A DNA stretch of 64,000 nucleotides from Amaurobius ferox (taxonomy: Eukaryota > Arthropoda > Arachnida > Araneae > Amaurobiidae): NCBI GenBank assembly GCA_951213105.1, contig OX578148.1:142668043-142732042 (forward strand), written 5' to 3'. The notes below the pieces were generated by a model, which saw only the letters and a list, made by a program, of their open reading frames with translations, had not been told where the DNA came from and did no database searches. Numbering within the stretch: position 1 is the first letter of the stretch; every line of letters starts with the position of its first letter. Of this stretch, positions 1 to 11,097 are shown piece after piece. Both the position numbers and the translations under genes were made by a program.

Positions 1-518
1 GACATACACCATTTTTATGAGTCTTAAACGCCGGGGATTCCAGTATATACAAATATTTCGGAATATTGTGGGGTTTAGAGCAATAAGACATACTACGTGT
101 ATAAACTGAGACATTAACCCTCTTTTCAAATACTTATTTTAAAAATAAGTATATTCTCTGGGGTTTTTCCAGATTTTTAGACTAAAATGAGTGTGGGATT
201 CGTAGCATTACACACTTAAATGCTCAGCGGATCGTCGATATGGAGGTGGGCCTGCAATTTAAAAGACTATTTCACTTACACACATTACACTAAGAACATA
301 CTCATATTTAAAACATTGGGCTCTCTTTTAAAACATGCTGGGATTTAAAGATACTCCCATGTAAATACACAAATATTAAAAACATACTCTTATAGAGAAA
401 TTAGCATGTGGGGGTTTTTAAATATTTATTTTTAAAATTTGGAAATCTAAGGCTGAAATAATTGGGTATACACCCCCCCCCCCTCCAAAAGACCCAATTC
501 ATGCAATTCTGCCACTTT
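1..518. other. AT-rich intergenic DNA, nothing recognised
   Basis: No convincing reading frame, tRNA or repeat boundary was seen. There is a C homopolymer near 474-483. Confidence 0.5.
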
Positions 519-752
519 CAAAACACGCCTTTTTGGTCAAATTTTTGCAAAACACACATTTTTTTTTAAAAAATTGCAAAAGTGCGAAAACCTACGTTAA
601 TTCCCATAGAGAAATCGGACATTTTTAAAAAAATCGCACAATATCACACTTTTAAAAAACGCATTTTTTGGTAACATTTTCGCAAAAACCACACATTTTT
701 TGTAAAAAATGTACAAAAGTGTGAAAACCCGTGTTAATTCCCATAGAGAAAT
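519..752. repeat. two-copy direct repeat, period about 138 bp
   Basis: Two diverged copies lie head to tail at about 519-615 and 657-752. Each runs from a poly-T-rich start, through an AAAAGTGxGAAAAC block, to the shared end TTAATTCCCATAGAGAAATC. The identical end segments show the relationship best. No coding potential was seen. Confidence 0.55.
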
Positions 753-923
753 CGCACAAAAAATAACGAAATCGTTGCCACCCGAAAAAAGTTTCTAAAA
801 AGTGTTCATCCCCCTACTTTTCCATTTCCCCCCTTTTTACGCCGTCGTCTAGGATTACGGAATTCAAGATGGCGGCCATTTTGCTCCGCCACTGGCGGTG
901 AACACCCCTTTCTTATCTACTAG

Positions 924-2410
924 CCCCTTTGAGGTACACCAGATGTTTGTAAATATATGTTATTACCTTGGGTAATATAATTGTTGTATAACAGAAAGTG
1001 CAATAGCATAGGAAAGATTTTTACATTAAATGGAACATTATTGGAAGATTGATAATCATGATAAAGAGAGATAATAACTTTATATTAATCTTTAATATCA
1101 ATATTATTAAATAGGTCTTTAAAATCAAAGGTATGGAACCAAGAATATGTGGAAGTTTGCTAAGGTGATTAACTAAATCAAAACTATTGTTCAATATGAA
1201 ATAGCCTGAATTCTTAAATTTAAGAGATTCATTAATTCTATTTAAACAGTTTAGCAAGTACTTACTAACTGTAGTGGTAAAGGTATTATGTCCACAAGTG
1301 ACCGTTCTAAAACTGAGAGGTGATTTGTGGAATTTAGGAACCAAAGTAACATATGGAAATTTATAAAACTTACAATTAATATTTAATTGTGTATATAATT
1401 TTAGCATTTTAGTTTTGAGTTTGATAGATTGATTATTAATGGGTTTAAAAATATGATTATTTTTTAAGTAATTCTGTAACAGAGAAACATAATATTTTTT
1501 ACAAATGATGGCATAATTATTAGAAGCTTTATCTACATAAGTTATGATAAAATGTTGTTGTAGTTCTTTAATAGCAGAAAGGAGTTGTTTATAAGGATAA
1601 CGAAGCCTCGTAAATTTAATATTTATAATAACATTTTTAAGAAGATGTACCCTTCCATAGATGGAATGTGAACAAGCCTGTTGGTATATGAATTTATCAA
1701 ACTGGAAAGATAAAGATTGCAGAAGAAGTTTAGGGTGATGGCAGAATGGAATGCGAAATTTAGACCCTTTATTCATAATATCCCGAAGTATATTATCCTG
1801 GACTATACTGAGATCCGCAGTAATAATGTGTCCATGAGATGAGTTTACATAATGTGTAAGATTCTTATTGCTGCATACACATGCTGTAAGATTATCGGAG
1901 TTTAATGACCTGGAAACTTCATTGTAATTGTAAATAGTTCTACCCATTGGTAAATTATATTTGAAAGCTTTTTGTATTTTGATATCATTTACAGGTAATA
2001 AGTGCTGATGTTTTGTAAATAAATTATTAAAGTTAAGAGACTTAAGAATTGGGTGTTTAAAAGAAATTACACAGTAAGCAATTTTAGTAGGTGGATTAGG
2101 TGAATGATGTAGGGGGAAATTTAAGAAATTTGTACGAGAAACAAGCAAATCATAAAATAAATGTTTAAAATGCTCATTAGTTAATTTTAATTTTAAAAAG
2201 TAAGCATAAATAGTATTTCATTTGCATTTTCTGACTTTATATAACCAAGTTCTAATTGGTAGGAAATAGAAAGTTTGAGAATAATTATATTGTAATTTCA
2301 ATATGTCTGCATTGTAATCAATAGTATTACTTAAGTTACTTTTTCCTTTGCCACGCTTATATCGCTTTTTACTAGGAGTTGATGACTTTGAATATTGAAA
2401 TATATATATT
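924..2410 (-). pseudogene. Penelope-like reverse transcriptase, broken N-terminal half
   Basis: This is a degenerate reverse transcriptase read on the minus strand. The largest open piece (2148 down to 1021) carries blocks typical of Penelope-type RTs: HGHIITADLSIVQDNILRDI, then YVDKASNNYAIICKKYY (the family's DKG-type motif), then VPKFHKSPLSFRTV (LPKLHK-type motif). The same frame extends upstream to about 2400 through a basic segment (STPSKKRYKRGKGKS), broken by a TGA at 2218-2220. Motif A (TFDFKDLFNNI) lies at about 1100-1136 in a different frame, so there is a 1-nt shift near 1137. Motif B appears as GVPQRG at 924-940 and homology stops there, so the catalytic YxDD box is missing. A second member of the family lies at 43577-44804. 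Family assignment (Penelope-like versus a related RT clade) is by motif recall only. Confidence 0.7.
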
Positions 2411-3240
2411 TCAGTATATTTTCCAAAAGTAATGAAGTATATAGAAATTTTGAAGTATATCGAACCGATAAAAACACCTTCTAATCGTTTGAAATGGGAA
2501 CTTTGAAATGTCGCTTATAAAACTACAAAATTAGAAACTAACTTACTACCATTACTTGGTGGTTTTCGAAGATCCGTCTAATTCATTACAAATTCTCATT
2601 ACAATACTTTGAACAACACAGTTGAAAGTTTGAAATCAACCCAATTCATTTTTTTCGTTCATTTGGAATTTAATATCAAAGAATAATTTTGAGTTGAGCG
2701 AGTGAAATCTTATTCTCTTTCCGAACAGGCCATTTGAAGTGATTCAAAAATACTGACATGGATCTTCCGTGGCATCCTAAACGTGGCAGACTCAGAGGTC
2801 CAACGTCTCTAAACAGCCAATGATGCGTCGGGATCTTTCCAACATAATTGTGATTAGATGGGATTATCTCTTTTTAGAAAGTCGACATCATCAGCGAAGA
2901 AATAGAACCCTCAAATGTGCTTTCTATAAAATGTGCTTTCTATAAAATGTGCTTTCTATTAAATGAGTTAGAAAGCGTTTATTCTAATTTATTCTTGCCT
3001 AACGAACCCTATACACGAGTATCAAAATACCTCGCAATATGTATAAAGAAATTGAGGAACATTTATTATGAGAATTTTATATGAAGAGTATTTATTTTTA
3101 GTTTTTTTCTTTCGAGCTTGCTACGATTCTGCCCTTCTCCCCCATTAGGGAAAGGGTAGGCGCGCCGCTTTAGGAAATCGGTGGGTAGGAACATAGGCGT
3201 TGAAAAGGTATTAGAAAAAACAGTTTAGTGCCTCGCATGG
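2411..3240. other. intergenic DNA with a short 16-bp triplication
   Basis: No gene seen. A 16-bp unit, AAATGTGCTTTCTATA, is repeated about three times at 2913-2960. Confidence 0.45.
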
Positions 3241-3250
3241 GCTTCATCGA

Positions 3251-3419
3251 CGAAGTGACGTAAAATGCAATCACAATATTCAAGAACAACACTCCCTTTT
3301 ACTCCTCCTTCCCGGTCGTCCAAACGTAAAAGACGTAAGTGACGTAAAATGCAATCACAATATTCAAGAACAACACTCCCTTTTACTCCTCCTTCCCGGT
3401 CGTCCAAATAGTTGCTCAT
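3251..3419. repeat. 84-bp tandem duplication
   Basis: Two nearly identical copies begin AAGTGACGTAAAATGC at 3253 and 3337 and end with CCGGTCGTCCAAA. The apparent minus-strand frame across them simply repeats a peptide and is not taken as a gene. Confidence 0.7.
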
Positions 3420-3455
3420 GTCCTATGGATGAGTCGGACGGCCTGGGGTTTCCAC
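3350..3455 (+). repeat. probable SINE tail fragment
   Basis: The stretch with CGGTCGTCCAAATAGTTGC followed by GAGTCGGACGGCCTGGGGTT resembles the 3' part of the complete SINE at 8987-9276 (CGACCGTCCAAACAGTTACC, then GGTCGGACGGTCTGGGTTT). No tRNA-like head is present. Confidence 0.4.
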
Positions 3456-3646
3456 TCCCTTTTACTCCGTGTTTTCAACCTCAATAACCAGACTAGGAAA
3501 TCGTTTTAGGACCTTCTTTTGCTGTATACGTGTATTTGAAAGAGTCTCGGGAAGTGGATAAAAAAATTCAAACGTTACATCGAACTGTTTAAATTGGAAC
3601 GTGTACAGCTCATACCATTACGCGATTTTTACTTTATGTACATAAC

Positions 3647-4640
3647 TTTTACTTTGTATACATAATGTATAAGAAAAGTAGTTTGACGGGGTCGAACATT
3701 CGAATTCGAGTTCTCGATGGGAGAGCACGTTTCAAGCATTCCTGAAAACAAATCAGACGTTTTAGAGGTGATTGGTGTCTGTGTGTAAGTGTGTATGTGT
3801 GTGTGTGTATGTGAGTCCGTGGAGACGATACCTGACCAACGAATGCAGTGATTTGAACAAAATTTAGTACAAAAATCACAATCAATGAGTACTGGAAGCC
3901 TATTGTTGTTACACGGAATCGATTGTTCATAAACCACCTAAATTTTGAGATGAAATTTTGGAAAAATCATTAAAAAAAACATCCAATAAAGTTGCGTAAA
4001 TAATCATTTCTTATGTAATTTTTATTTTTGAAAACGATTAAAATAAACTTTAGAACGTTAACATGAACCGTTCTCGAGATATTAAGCATTTAAAAAACAA
4101 AATTATAAAAAAATCACGTACAATTCATAAAAAGTATTAACTTTTGTTGAATCTATTCACTTTCACATGTAATATTATGCGATCCATTTATTATCATTAT
4201 TCTCGTAGATCTAGCTCGTTCCATTCACGAGAGAAAACACTTTGAGTAATAGCATTCTATAAGAATAACTTATAAGGATAACCTCTTCTGCATCTACAAT
4301 GCTAGGCGAAACTTAGGCGACGAATTTAGCGGAATATTGCCAACTTGACGAGTTTTTTCAATGTTGCCAAATGGACGAAAATATCGCCCAATTGATAAAA
4401 ATGACGCTACGTCAATGAAAATGACGACTCATTGATGAAAATTCAATATCTTGTAAAAAATATAAGAATCTACTGTAAGAGATGATACATTGGGTAACAG
4501 TTTTCTATCTGGACGCCATTAGTCGTTTATCCACTTTAGAATAATCTATTTCTCCGACCATAATGCTTGACGGAATTTTAAAACGAATTTGGCGGATTAC
4601 CACCCATTCGGAAAGTTTTTAAAACTCGCCAAATTATTTC
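3647..4640 (+). mobile_element. HINE-A copy 1 (Helentron-like, truncated)
   Basis: A head with the near-palindrome ACTTTG...AATGTATAAGAAAAGT is followed by the family's GACGGGGTCGAACATTCG block, a GT-rich core near 3775-3815 and the internal ATGACGCTACGTCAATGAAA region. The expected 3' stem-loop is missing. The small frames on it are shadows of the GT core. Confidence 0.65.
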
Positions 4641-5234
4641 GTCTATCTTTTCACCGTTAAAGGGTTCCATCGACTGCATTCTATACGGAAAGTTATCCCA
4701 TTTCTGCGTCCAGCTGTCCGGCAAGACGCCTCTCTCGGTGAAGCGTGTTTCTTTCTCGGTGAGAGTCGAGTGATGCTCGGAATGTAGCATTCTCCGAAGG
4801 TAAACTGAAAAATGTTTTCTAAATTTAGCGGCGGTGGTAGCTAAGCAGCGATCTCTATCTGCTCAGAGATTGTATCTGGAGAGAGCGCCTCTTTAAAAAT
4901 AGGAATCGCGACACTCTTTCATAACGTATATACTACTAATTATATTAATATAATTACAGTAATAATTCCTCCATTCCCGACGAAGCGAAATGAAGACTGG
5001 CTCCAATTTCGGGATCCCTTCTACTCAAAAATTGCAAGATGAAATGTTCGTGCACACGTGAAACGATTTGCGACTTGATAATAGAGTGAGATTCCATCTT
5101 TTCCCATCCAGTCCATTTCAAAACTGCTCCACGCTTTCTACAAATAGAGTGTAAAGAAACATCGTTGTACCAAAGTTAAATAAAAAGGAAGCCACTTTCC
5201 TGCTGGAAGAAGGCCCGTCATGGAGACCTCCATG
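4641..5234. other. intergenic DNA, nothing recognised
   Basis: Several short frames occur on both strands, but none has recognisable domains. Confidence 0.4.
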
Positions 5235-5306
5235 ATCCATACAAATCGATGGATCCATGCAAATCGATGGATCCATACAAATCGATGGATCCATACAAAT
5301 CGATGG
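5235..5306. repeat. 18-bp minisatellite, 4 copies
   Basis: The unit ATCCATACAAATCGATGG occurs exactly four times, one copy with a single A-to-G change. Confidence 0.9.
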
Positions 5307-6554
5307 CCCTATGTTTAGCTCGCATTTTAATGGGCTCAACCTGCCATTCAAATTCTAAACACTTGTAGGGTCTTTTGCTTCAGGATTCTCAAATATCGAA
5401 ATCATTCTTTTGCCGCTTCTCGGTTCATAATGCATGCGTTAAAGTTGCCTTTAATGCGAAACATTGCCCTCCGTACGCGCGAACCCATTGGATGAACCAG
5501 GGATGAACAGGGATGTTGTGTTCATCCCTGCATCACTGAGCGCTTACGAGCGAAGCCGCAGTCATGTAAATGATTTCTACTTTTCATTTCAAAATGTTTT
5601 TTGCACTGGCAAATTAGAAGTAGCAGCTTTTAGCAGGCATAACTAACGATAGTACACAATGACGAAACAATGGTAAAATATCACGCTTACTGACTGCCCT
5701 TAGCGTGGATACTCGACTTCTCAACTGCGAACCGACAACGCCCATTTCCTTGACTTATCTGAACATTTGCTTGCAAACAAAAATAAATAAATATAGATTC
5801 AAATGAAATAACTCTTACGCGGCTAGAAATCAAGAAATATATTAGAAAAACAAATTTGACACTTGCAATAGAGATAAAAAATAATATTAATAAAAATTGA
5901 GTCTCTGCAACTTTGGATCAGAACCTCCCCCTCCATGTTAGAATCCTTATTGTTTGTTAACGTGTGATTGCGTCGTAAGTACATTTACCACATGCTTAAA
6001 AATATGGGATACACACAAAAACACTGCTTTTATTGCCACTTTGAAACAGGCCAATTTCCAGTTACAGATTTTAAATTTTTGACTCTGTCTGTGTGAATGG
6101 GTTATTTTAATCATTTATATGAGTACGACACGGAATGACCTGCTTAAAGGCGTCTTTTAAGAGGGATCCATTTCGAACGTAACATGACATTCTATGAAGT
6201 AGCGCATTCATACCTTTCTAAGCGCGTCCGTTCTAAATTGAGAAGTGTCCTTCTAGAATTCTGATTCTCCTATGGAAGCAGTCCACTTATTTATCCGAGA
6301 TGAATACGAACCTACGAGATGGAACGGTTCAATCGCAGTGTGCAGTGAGTATCTGTTGCGGGATGGGATTTCGTCTCTCCGTACACAATTCCGCGCAAAA
6401 CGTATTATACGATACGATCAGGTTAAGTATACGTTATCGTCAAAATGTGAAATCCGTTATTTCATAGAATACCTACTTATTTCATGAAATAATGGATCCA
6501 GTCAGTTAAAGTGTAAAACTCGGTTGTATTCTAGTTACGTCATAGAATAACGAT
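5307..6554. other. intergenic DNA, nothing recognised
   Basis: Short unrelated frames at 5464-5646 and 6272-6487 show no recognisable motif. I do not call genes here. Confidence 0.4.
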
Positions 6555-7341
6555 CGTTAAAGTGTGAAATAACCGAGTGAATTCAAAAAGCCTGTAAAAT
6601 GCGAACCACTGGTCAGATATGTTTGCAATGAACGATCATTTGCTCAACTTGATATATAGAGGTTACTGTGGCCGAATATTTTCTGCGCCAACACATCCAC
6701 GAGAAACGTATTTGCTGAATTTATGAAATGAATGTCAGACACATCGCATCCCAGTACCTGAAGTTGACAGAGGAAGAGGGGATCTATTTTAGCTGTCATC
6801 ACGAAAATAACCGAAGACGGATTTTTTCAATTGGGAACAAGAAACGGCTCTATTCCATAAAACAGCTCTATTCCAGATCGCAGTTCAGCGTCTGTGAACA
6901 AAAACTGGAAGAGATCGGAGAAGTAGCTAAGATCGGAGAAGTAGCTAAGATCGAAGAAGTCAAGAAATCGCTCCGGTCGGTTGCTACAGCTCAGAGTTAG
7001 GTGGATTTCACAAATGGTCATGTAAAACGCAGTGTGTCAACAAAAAAATGGATTTGTTTTAGAAATAATGTTTTATGCCATTTTCCAAATGCCCTTTTAG
7101 TGATCCCCTTTGTAACAAATGATTTTATTGTGTCTTTGTATAAATAACATTTTGTATGCTGTATAATTGTTTATTTTACACCTTACTGTCTTACCATTAG
7201 TTAATTTATAGAATAACTAGTTATTTCATAGAATAACTATTTAGAGAGTGGAATTATTAGTTTCTTGCACACTTTACCGGACTTGATCAGTTATTTCATG
7301 AAACAACTATGAAATAAATGAATTATTATACACTTTAACGG
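6555..7341. mobile_element. possible palindromic MITE
   Basis: The left end reads CGTTAAAGTGTGAAATAACC and the right end, reverse-complemented, reads CCGTTAAAGTGTATAATAA. Both flanks are rich in a TTATTTCATAGAATAAC motif (6440-6560 and 7190-7310). The interior holds a 90-residue frame (6728-7000) with an 18-bp in-frame triplication (IGEVAK) near 6910-6960 and no known domain. Ends and target duplication are uncertain. Confidence 0.25.
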
Positions 7342-8380
7342 CAACATATATAAAATCATTTTTCTCCCTTTGCCTTATCCGGCCTAGGCGTGGATATCCT
7401 ATATTTCTGATTTTAGGATGCAGTTCGATAAAACTTACGTGCGGGGGTCGAATCTCGTCCCCCCTCCGAACAAGGAACCGGCCACCGCAGTGGATGAAGG
7501 TGTTAGCTTTATGGTATCACCGAACCGGATTTCTTGTAAAGCGGGCGAGAAAATGAGAAAGCTACTCAATTATACGCTCTCCGTGGTGACGTAAACGATT
7601 TGGCGAAGCGTTTGGCGAGATTTCCTAAATTTCGGTAACCCGGTTCAGACGGGGTGTCAATACTACGGCGCCGGGACCTTATTTTATGGAGATATCTTGC
7701 CGTTCACTGCGCGGAATGATGTCGAGACAATTTCATTGCCCCCCTTCTCCGGATGATTTCGCTCACGACACCCGCGGATCAATTGGCTTCCAGAGGAAAG
7801 GGCCTTTATTTCCACATTATTCCTTTTCGTCTTCTGTTTTCTTATGGGAAGGTGTGCCGTTTCCTACATCCATTTTGGAGTGGATGTTTTTTTGTTTCGA
7901 AGCCGCCCCCTTATTCATTTTGCAAACACCCTCAGCTTATATGTTATCCGTCATCTCCCCAATTCTCAGTTTGCAAATTTCAGCGAATCTGGGATTCGAA
8001 GTTTTGCGGATTCTAAGCAACCTATTACTTTTCTCCAATATGCATTGGGACGGGGTCAGAAAAATGCCTCTCTACATCGAGATGGAATGACGCGTTTTGA
8101 GCATCCCCGAATACGAGTCCATCCTCCTTTCAACAACTGGGATCTTTAAAATAAAATCGAGTGGTATGAAAGGATGCGGATGACTTCCATCTCCATCTTC
8201 GGAGAGAGACCTCTTTTAGAGAATGTGAAAAACACACACAACAATAATAAAATGACTTTTTCTTTTCACTTTAAAGCAAATGCCATCCTTAGTGAGATGG
8301 CAACAACGCAAAATAACGTCAATTATTAAATAGTATCAAATGAGTGAATGTTTTGCATCGAATTGGGATTGAAAAAATGA
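7342..8380. other. intergenic DNA with three overlapping open frames
   Basis: Frames at 7686-8090, 7753-8016 and 7844-8149 overlap in different phases. They show no recognisable domain, repeat or start context. They may reflect a locally less AT-rich composition rather than a gene. Confidence 0.4.
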
Positions 8381-8400
8381 ATATATATATATATATATAT
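8381..8400. repeat. (AT)10 microsatellite
   Basis: Uninterrupted AT dinucleotides. Confidence 0.95.
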
Positions 8401-8937
8401 TGCAAGCATTTGAATTGCTTGTAATAGAGTCAGATCCCTTATTAAATGATGGTGTAGAAGATGAGTTGTCAATTCTCGAGATTGTGCTTTTCCACAGACA
8501 ACGTTCCAAAGAATCCATAAAACAGGATATGGGAATCGGGTTCAAGCCCCACTTTTCCGAAAAGGGTCGTTCCTTTCCCCACAGAGAATGAAGGACCCAA
8601 CACATTTTGTTAGAATTTCGGAAATTTAAATGAGCATCCTTAAAAATTCGCATGGGTTCAACGCATTTATAGAGTCAAACGAACTATTTGCTGTGCATGC
8701 TTCTAGTTCTCCCCGTAGCAATGCCCAGTCTGAATGCATAGCAATCATCGAAACGGTGAGAAGAAAACCCTTTTCCTCGAAATATCAAAATTGGTATAGT
8801 GTTTAGTTGAAAATTGATAGAAAATAAAAAAATAGATTTATTTTTATGCTAGAATGTGAAGATATACTCCCATATTTTATCAAACTACGCAACTGGGATA
8901 ATGTTCCTTTTCCGAGTGCTGCCAAATAAAAAAATAA
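8401..8937. other. intergenic DNA, nothing recognised
   Basis: A 63-residue frame at 8400-8591 has no recognisable domain. Confidence 0.4.
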
Positions 8938-10015
8938 ACAAGATCAATCATGCATAAAGCATTAATTATGAAACCCTTTTCAACTCGGGCGCGGTAGCCC
9001 ATTGGTTAGCGCGCTGGAGTTGCACTCGGTAGGCCCGGGTTCGATTCCAGCCGCTGCCAAAACTGCCGCCGTGTTCATGCGGAGTACGATCACGTTAAAC
9101 ATGTGAGTCCGAAAGTCCTTCCGAGAGGTTGGTGGTAGGGGAAGGAGGGTACGGTCCCTGTGGATGCCTCCCCCACTGGGTTCCGGTCTAAATTGGGTGG
9201 CACTTCCCGACCGTCCAAACAGTTACCTTACGCCTTTCTGGTAGGTCGGACGGTCTGGGTTTCAACAACAACAACACTTTTCAACTCAAGTGCAATTTTA
9301 TTTAAACATCTCTAAAATAGGATTCATTTAGCGCTGATATTTTTTACATTATCACAGTATTACAGTCATTTATTATACTTGAAAACTTAAAACTTCGTCG
9401 AAACAGACAATGCTAGTTACAAAAAATGTACTTCATTTAAATGACGTCATCGAAATATGAATCCTATGCTTCTCTATATAAACTCAATAAATATTTCATT
9501 CATATCATTTATATTCCGGACTGCAGAGTTAAAACTTTTGCGTGAAAAATTATTCAGCAATTCTTATGCAATTCACCTTATAATCGCTCACATTCTGCAT
9601 GCATTAGCGTTATTATAGCATTAAATTTAGGCTTCATTGTAGGAATAATCAAAGTTTAGTGATCATTTAAAATCAAAAATATTGAAATTGCGTTGGCACA
9701 GAATGTAGATACAAAGATAATATGCAAAAATGGAGCGATTTTAGGACGGATGCAACATTCAATATAAATTTAAAAGATCTTCAAAAATTCTTTTCTTTGA
9801 AAAATTAAGTCCCATAGGGCTCAATTTATATATCATTTCTTCAACCCGGGTTTAATCCGAAACTAATTGTGTGATATTGTTCATTTTCATTTCCATGTGT
9901 CCCACAAACCGTCTCAACAACATACTCAAATTTCATTTTGATGAAATTATTTTTACGGCAGTTATCGTGCGAACGGACAGACAGAACGAATGATCCAATT
10001 CACAGACGCTTTTCA
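8938..10015 (+). repeat. interspersed family C, copy 1, split by a SINE
   Basis: It begins AAGATCAATCATGCATAAAG and ends near a GAACGGACAGACAGA microsatellite. The same order of blocks recurs at 11098-13300 and, inverted, at 15290-16080 and 46370-46745. The SINE at 8987-9276 interrupts it; without the SINE the flanks match copy 2. No coding potential was seen. Confidence 0.65.
8987..9276 (+). mobile_element. tRNA-derived SINE, complete, with target duplication
   Basis: The tRNA-like head has an A box (TAGCCCATTGG, about 8995-9005) and a B box (GGGTTCGATTCC, about 9036-9048). A tRNA-unrelated body with CCTTCCGAGAGGTTGGTGG follows, and the element ends in an (AAC)n tail. An 11-bp direct repeat, CTTTTCAACTC, flanks it at 8976-8986 and 9277-9287, as expected for LINE-mediated insertion. 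Non-coding; mobilised in trans by a LINE (family knowledge). The tRNA of origin was not identified. Confidence 0.85.
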
Positions 10016-10130
10016 ACTCTGAAAGTGCTAAAAATGCATATTTAGGTGCATTTTAAAATAAACAGCGCAGAATTGTGTTAACGTGCGACCCATTATGAAA
10101 ATGAAAAATGTGTACTTGGATGCATTTTAA

Positions 10131-11047
10131 AAAAATCTGATGTGGGCAGTACATGACTTTCCGCATGACATGACAATGCAATGAATTGACTACTTCTGCA
10201 GTTCAAAAAAATGTTATTCTTACAGTAGATACTTATATCCTTTCCAATATATTAAATTTTCCTCAATGAGTCGTCATTTTTATTGATTGAGCGTCATTTT
10301 TATCCATTGGGCGAGATTTTCGTTAATTTGGCAACATTTTAAATGTCGTCAAATTGGCGGCATTCTGCTAAATTCGTCGACAAACTCTCGCCAAGCGTTA
10401 TGGACGCAGAAATAAGTTATTCTTACAGCGGATAAATGACTATTGGCGTTCAAATACAAAGGTATTACTCAAAGTATCTTTTCTCGTGAATGGAACGAGT
10501 TAGATCCACGAGAATGATGTCACCCAATGTATCGCATGATATTACATATGAAAAGTGAACATGTTTCTTAGCAATTAATATTTCTTTTTTAACTTATGGG
10601 ATTTTTTGATAAATTTATTTGAAAAATGTACAATATCTCGAGAACGGTTCGTGCTAGCGTTCTAAAGTTTATTTCAATCGTTTTCTAAGGAAAAATTACA
10701 TAAGAAATGTCTATTTACAGAACTTTATTAAAGGTTTTGATTTTTTGATGATTTTTTCAAAATTTCACTCGAAAATTTAGGGAGGTTCTGAACATTCGAT
10801 TGTGTTTTAAATCAATAGGCTTCCAATATTCACGGATTGTGATTTTTGTACACAATTTCATTCGAATCCCTCCATTCGTTCGTGAGATATACCACAGACT
10901 CACTGACACACATACAGACATTACTTCAAAAATATTCGATTCGTGAACAGGGATGCTTGAAACGTGCTCTCCCGTCGAAACTCGAATTCGAATGTTCGAC
11001 CCCGTCGCAATACTTTCCTTATACATTATGTAAATCAGGAAAGTAAT
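10131..11047 (-). mobile_element. HINE-A copy 2
   Basis: Inverted copy. The 3' stem-loop (ATGTGGGCAGTACAT on this strand) sits at the left edge and the ACTTTCCTT head, read in reverse, at the right edge (about 11011-11047). The microsatellite core is short here. The 116-residue minus frame at 10757-11107 runs through the element end and is not a gene. Confidence 0.75.
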
Positions 11048-11097
11048 AAATAAATGCATATAAAGGAATTGGACTAAGTTCCCAGATGATTCAACAA

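Noticed and set aside
3225..3419. 64-codon minus frame with an internal peptide repeat
   Set aside because: The peptide repeat comes from the 84-bp tandem DNA duplication.
7686..8149. Protein gene in one of three overlapping frames
   Set aside because: No domain and no way to choose a frame; all three are open together.
8987..9060. A functional tRNA gene
   Set aside because: A and B boxes are present, but the cloverleaf is degenerate and the sequence continues into a SINE body with tail and target duplication.
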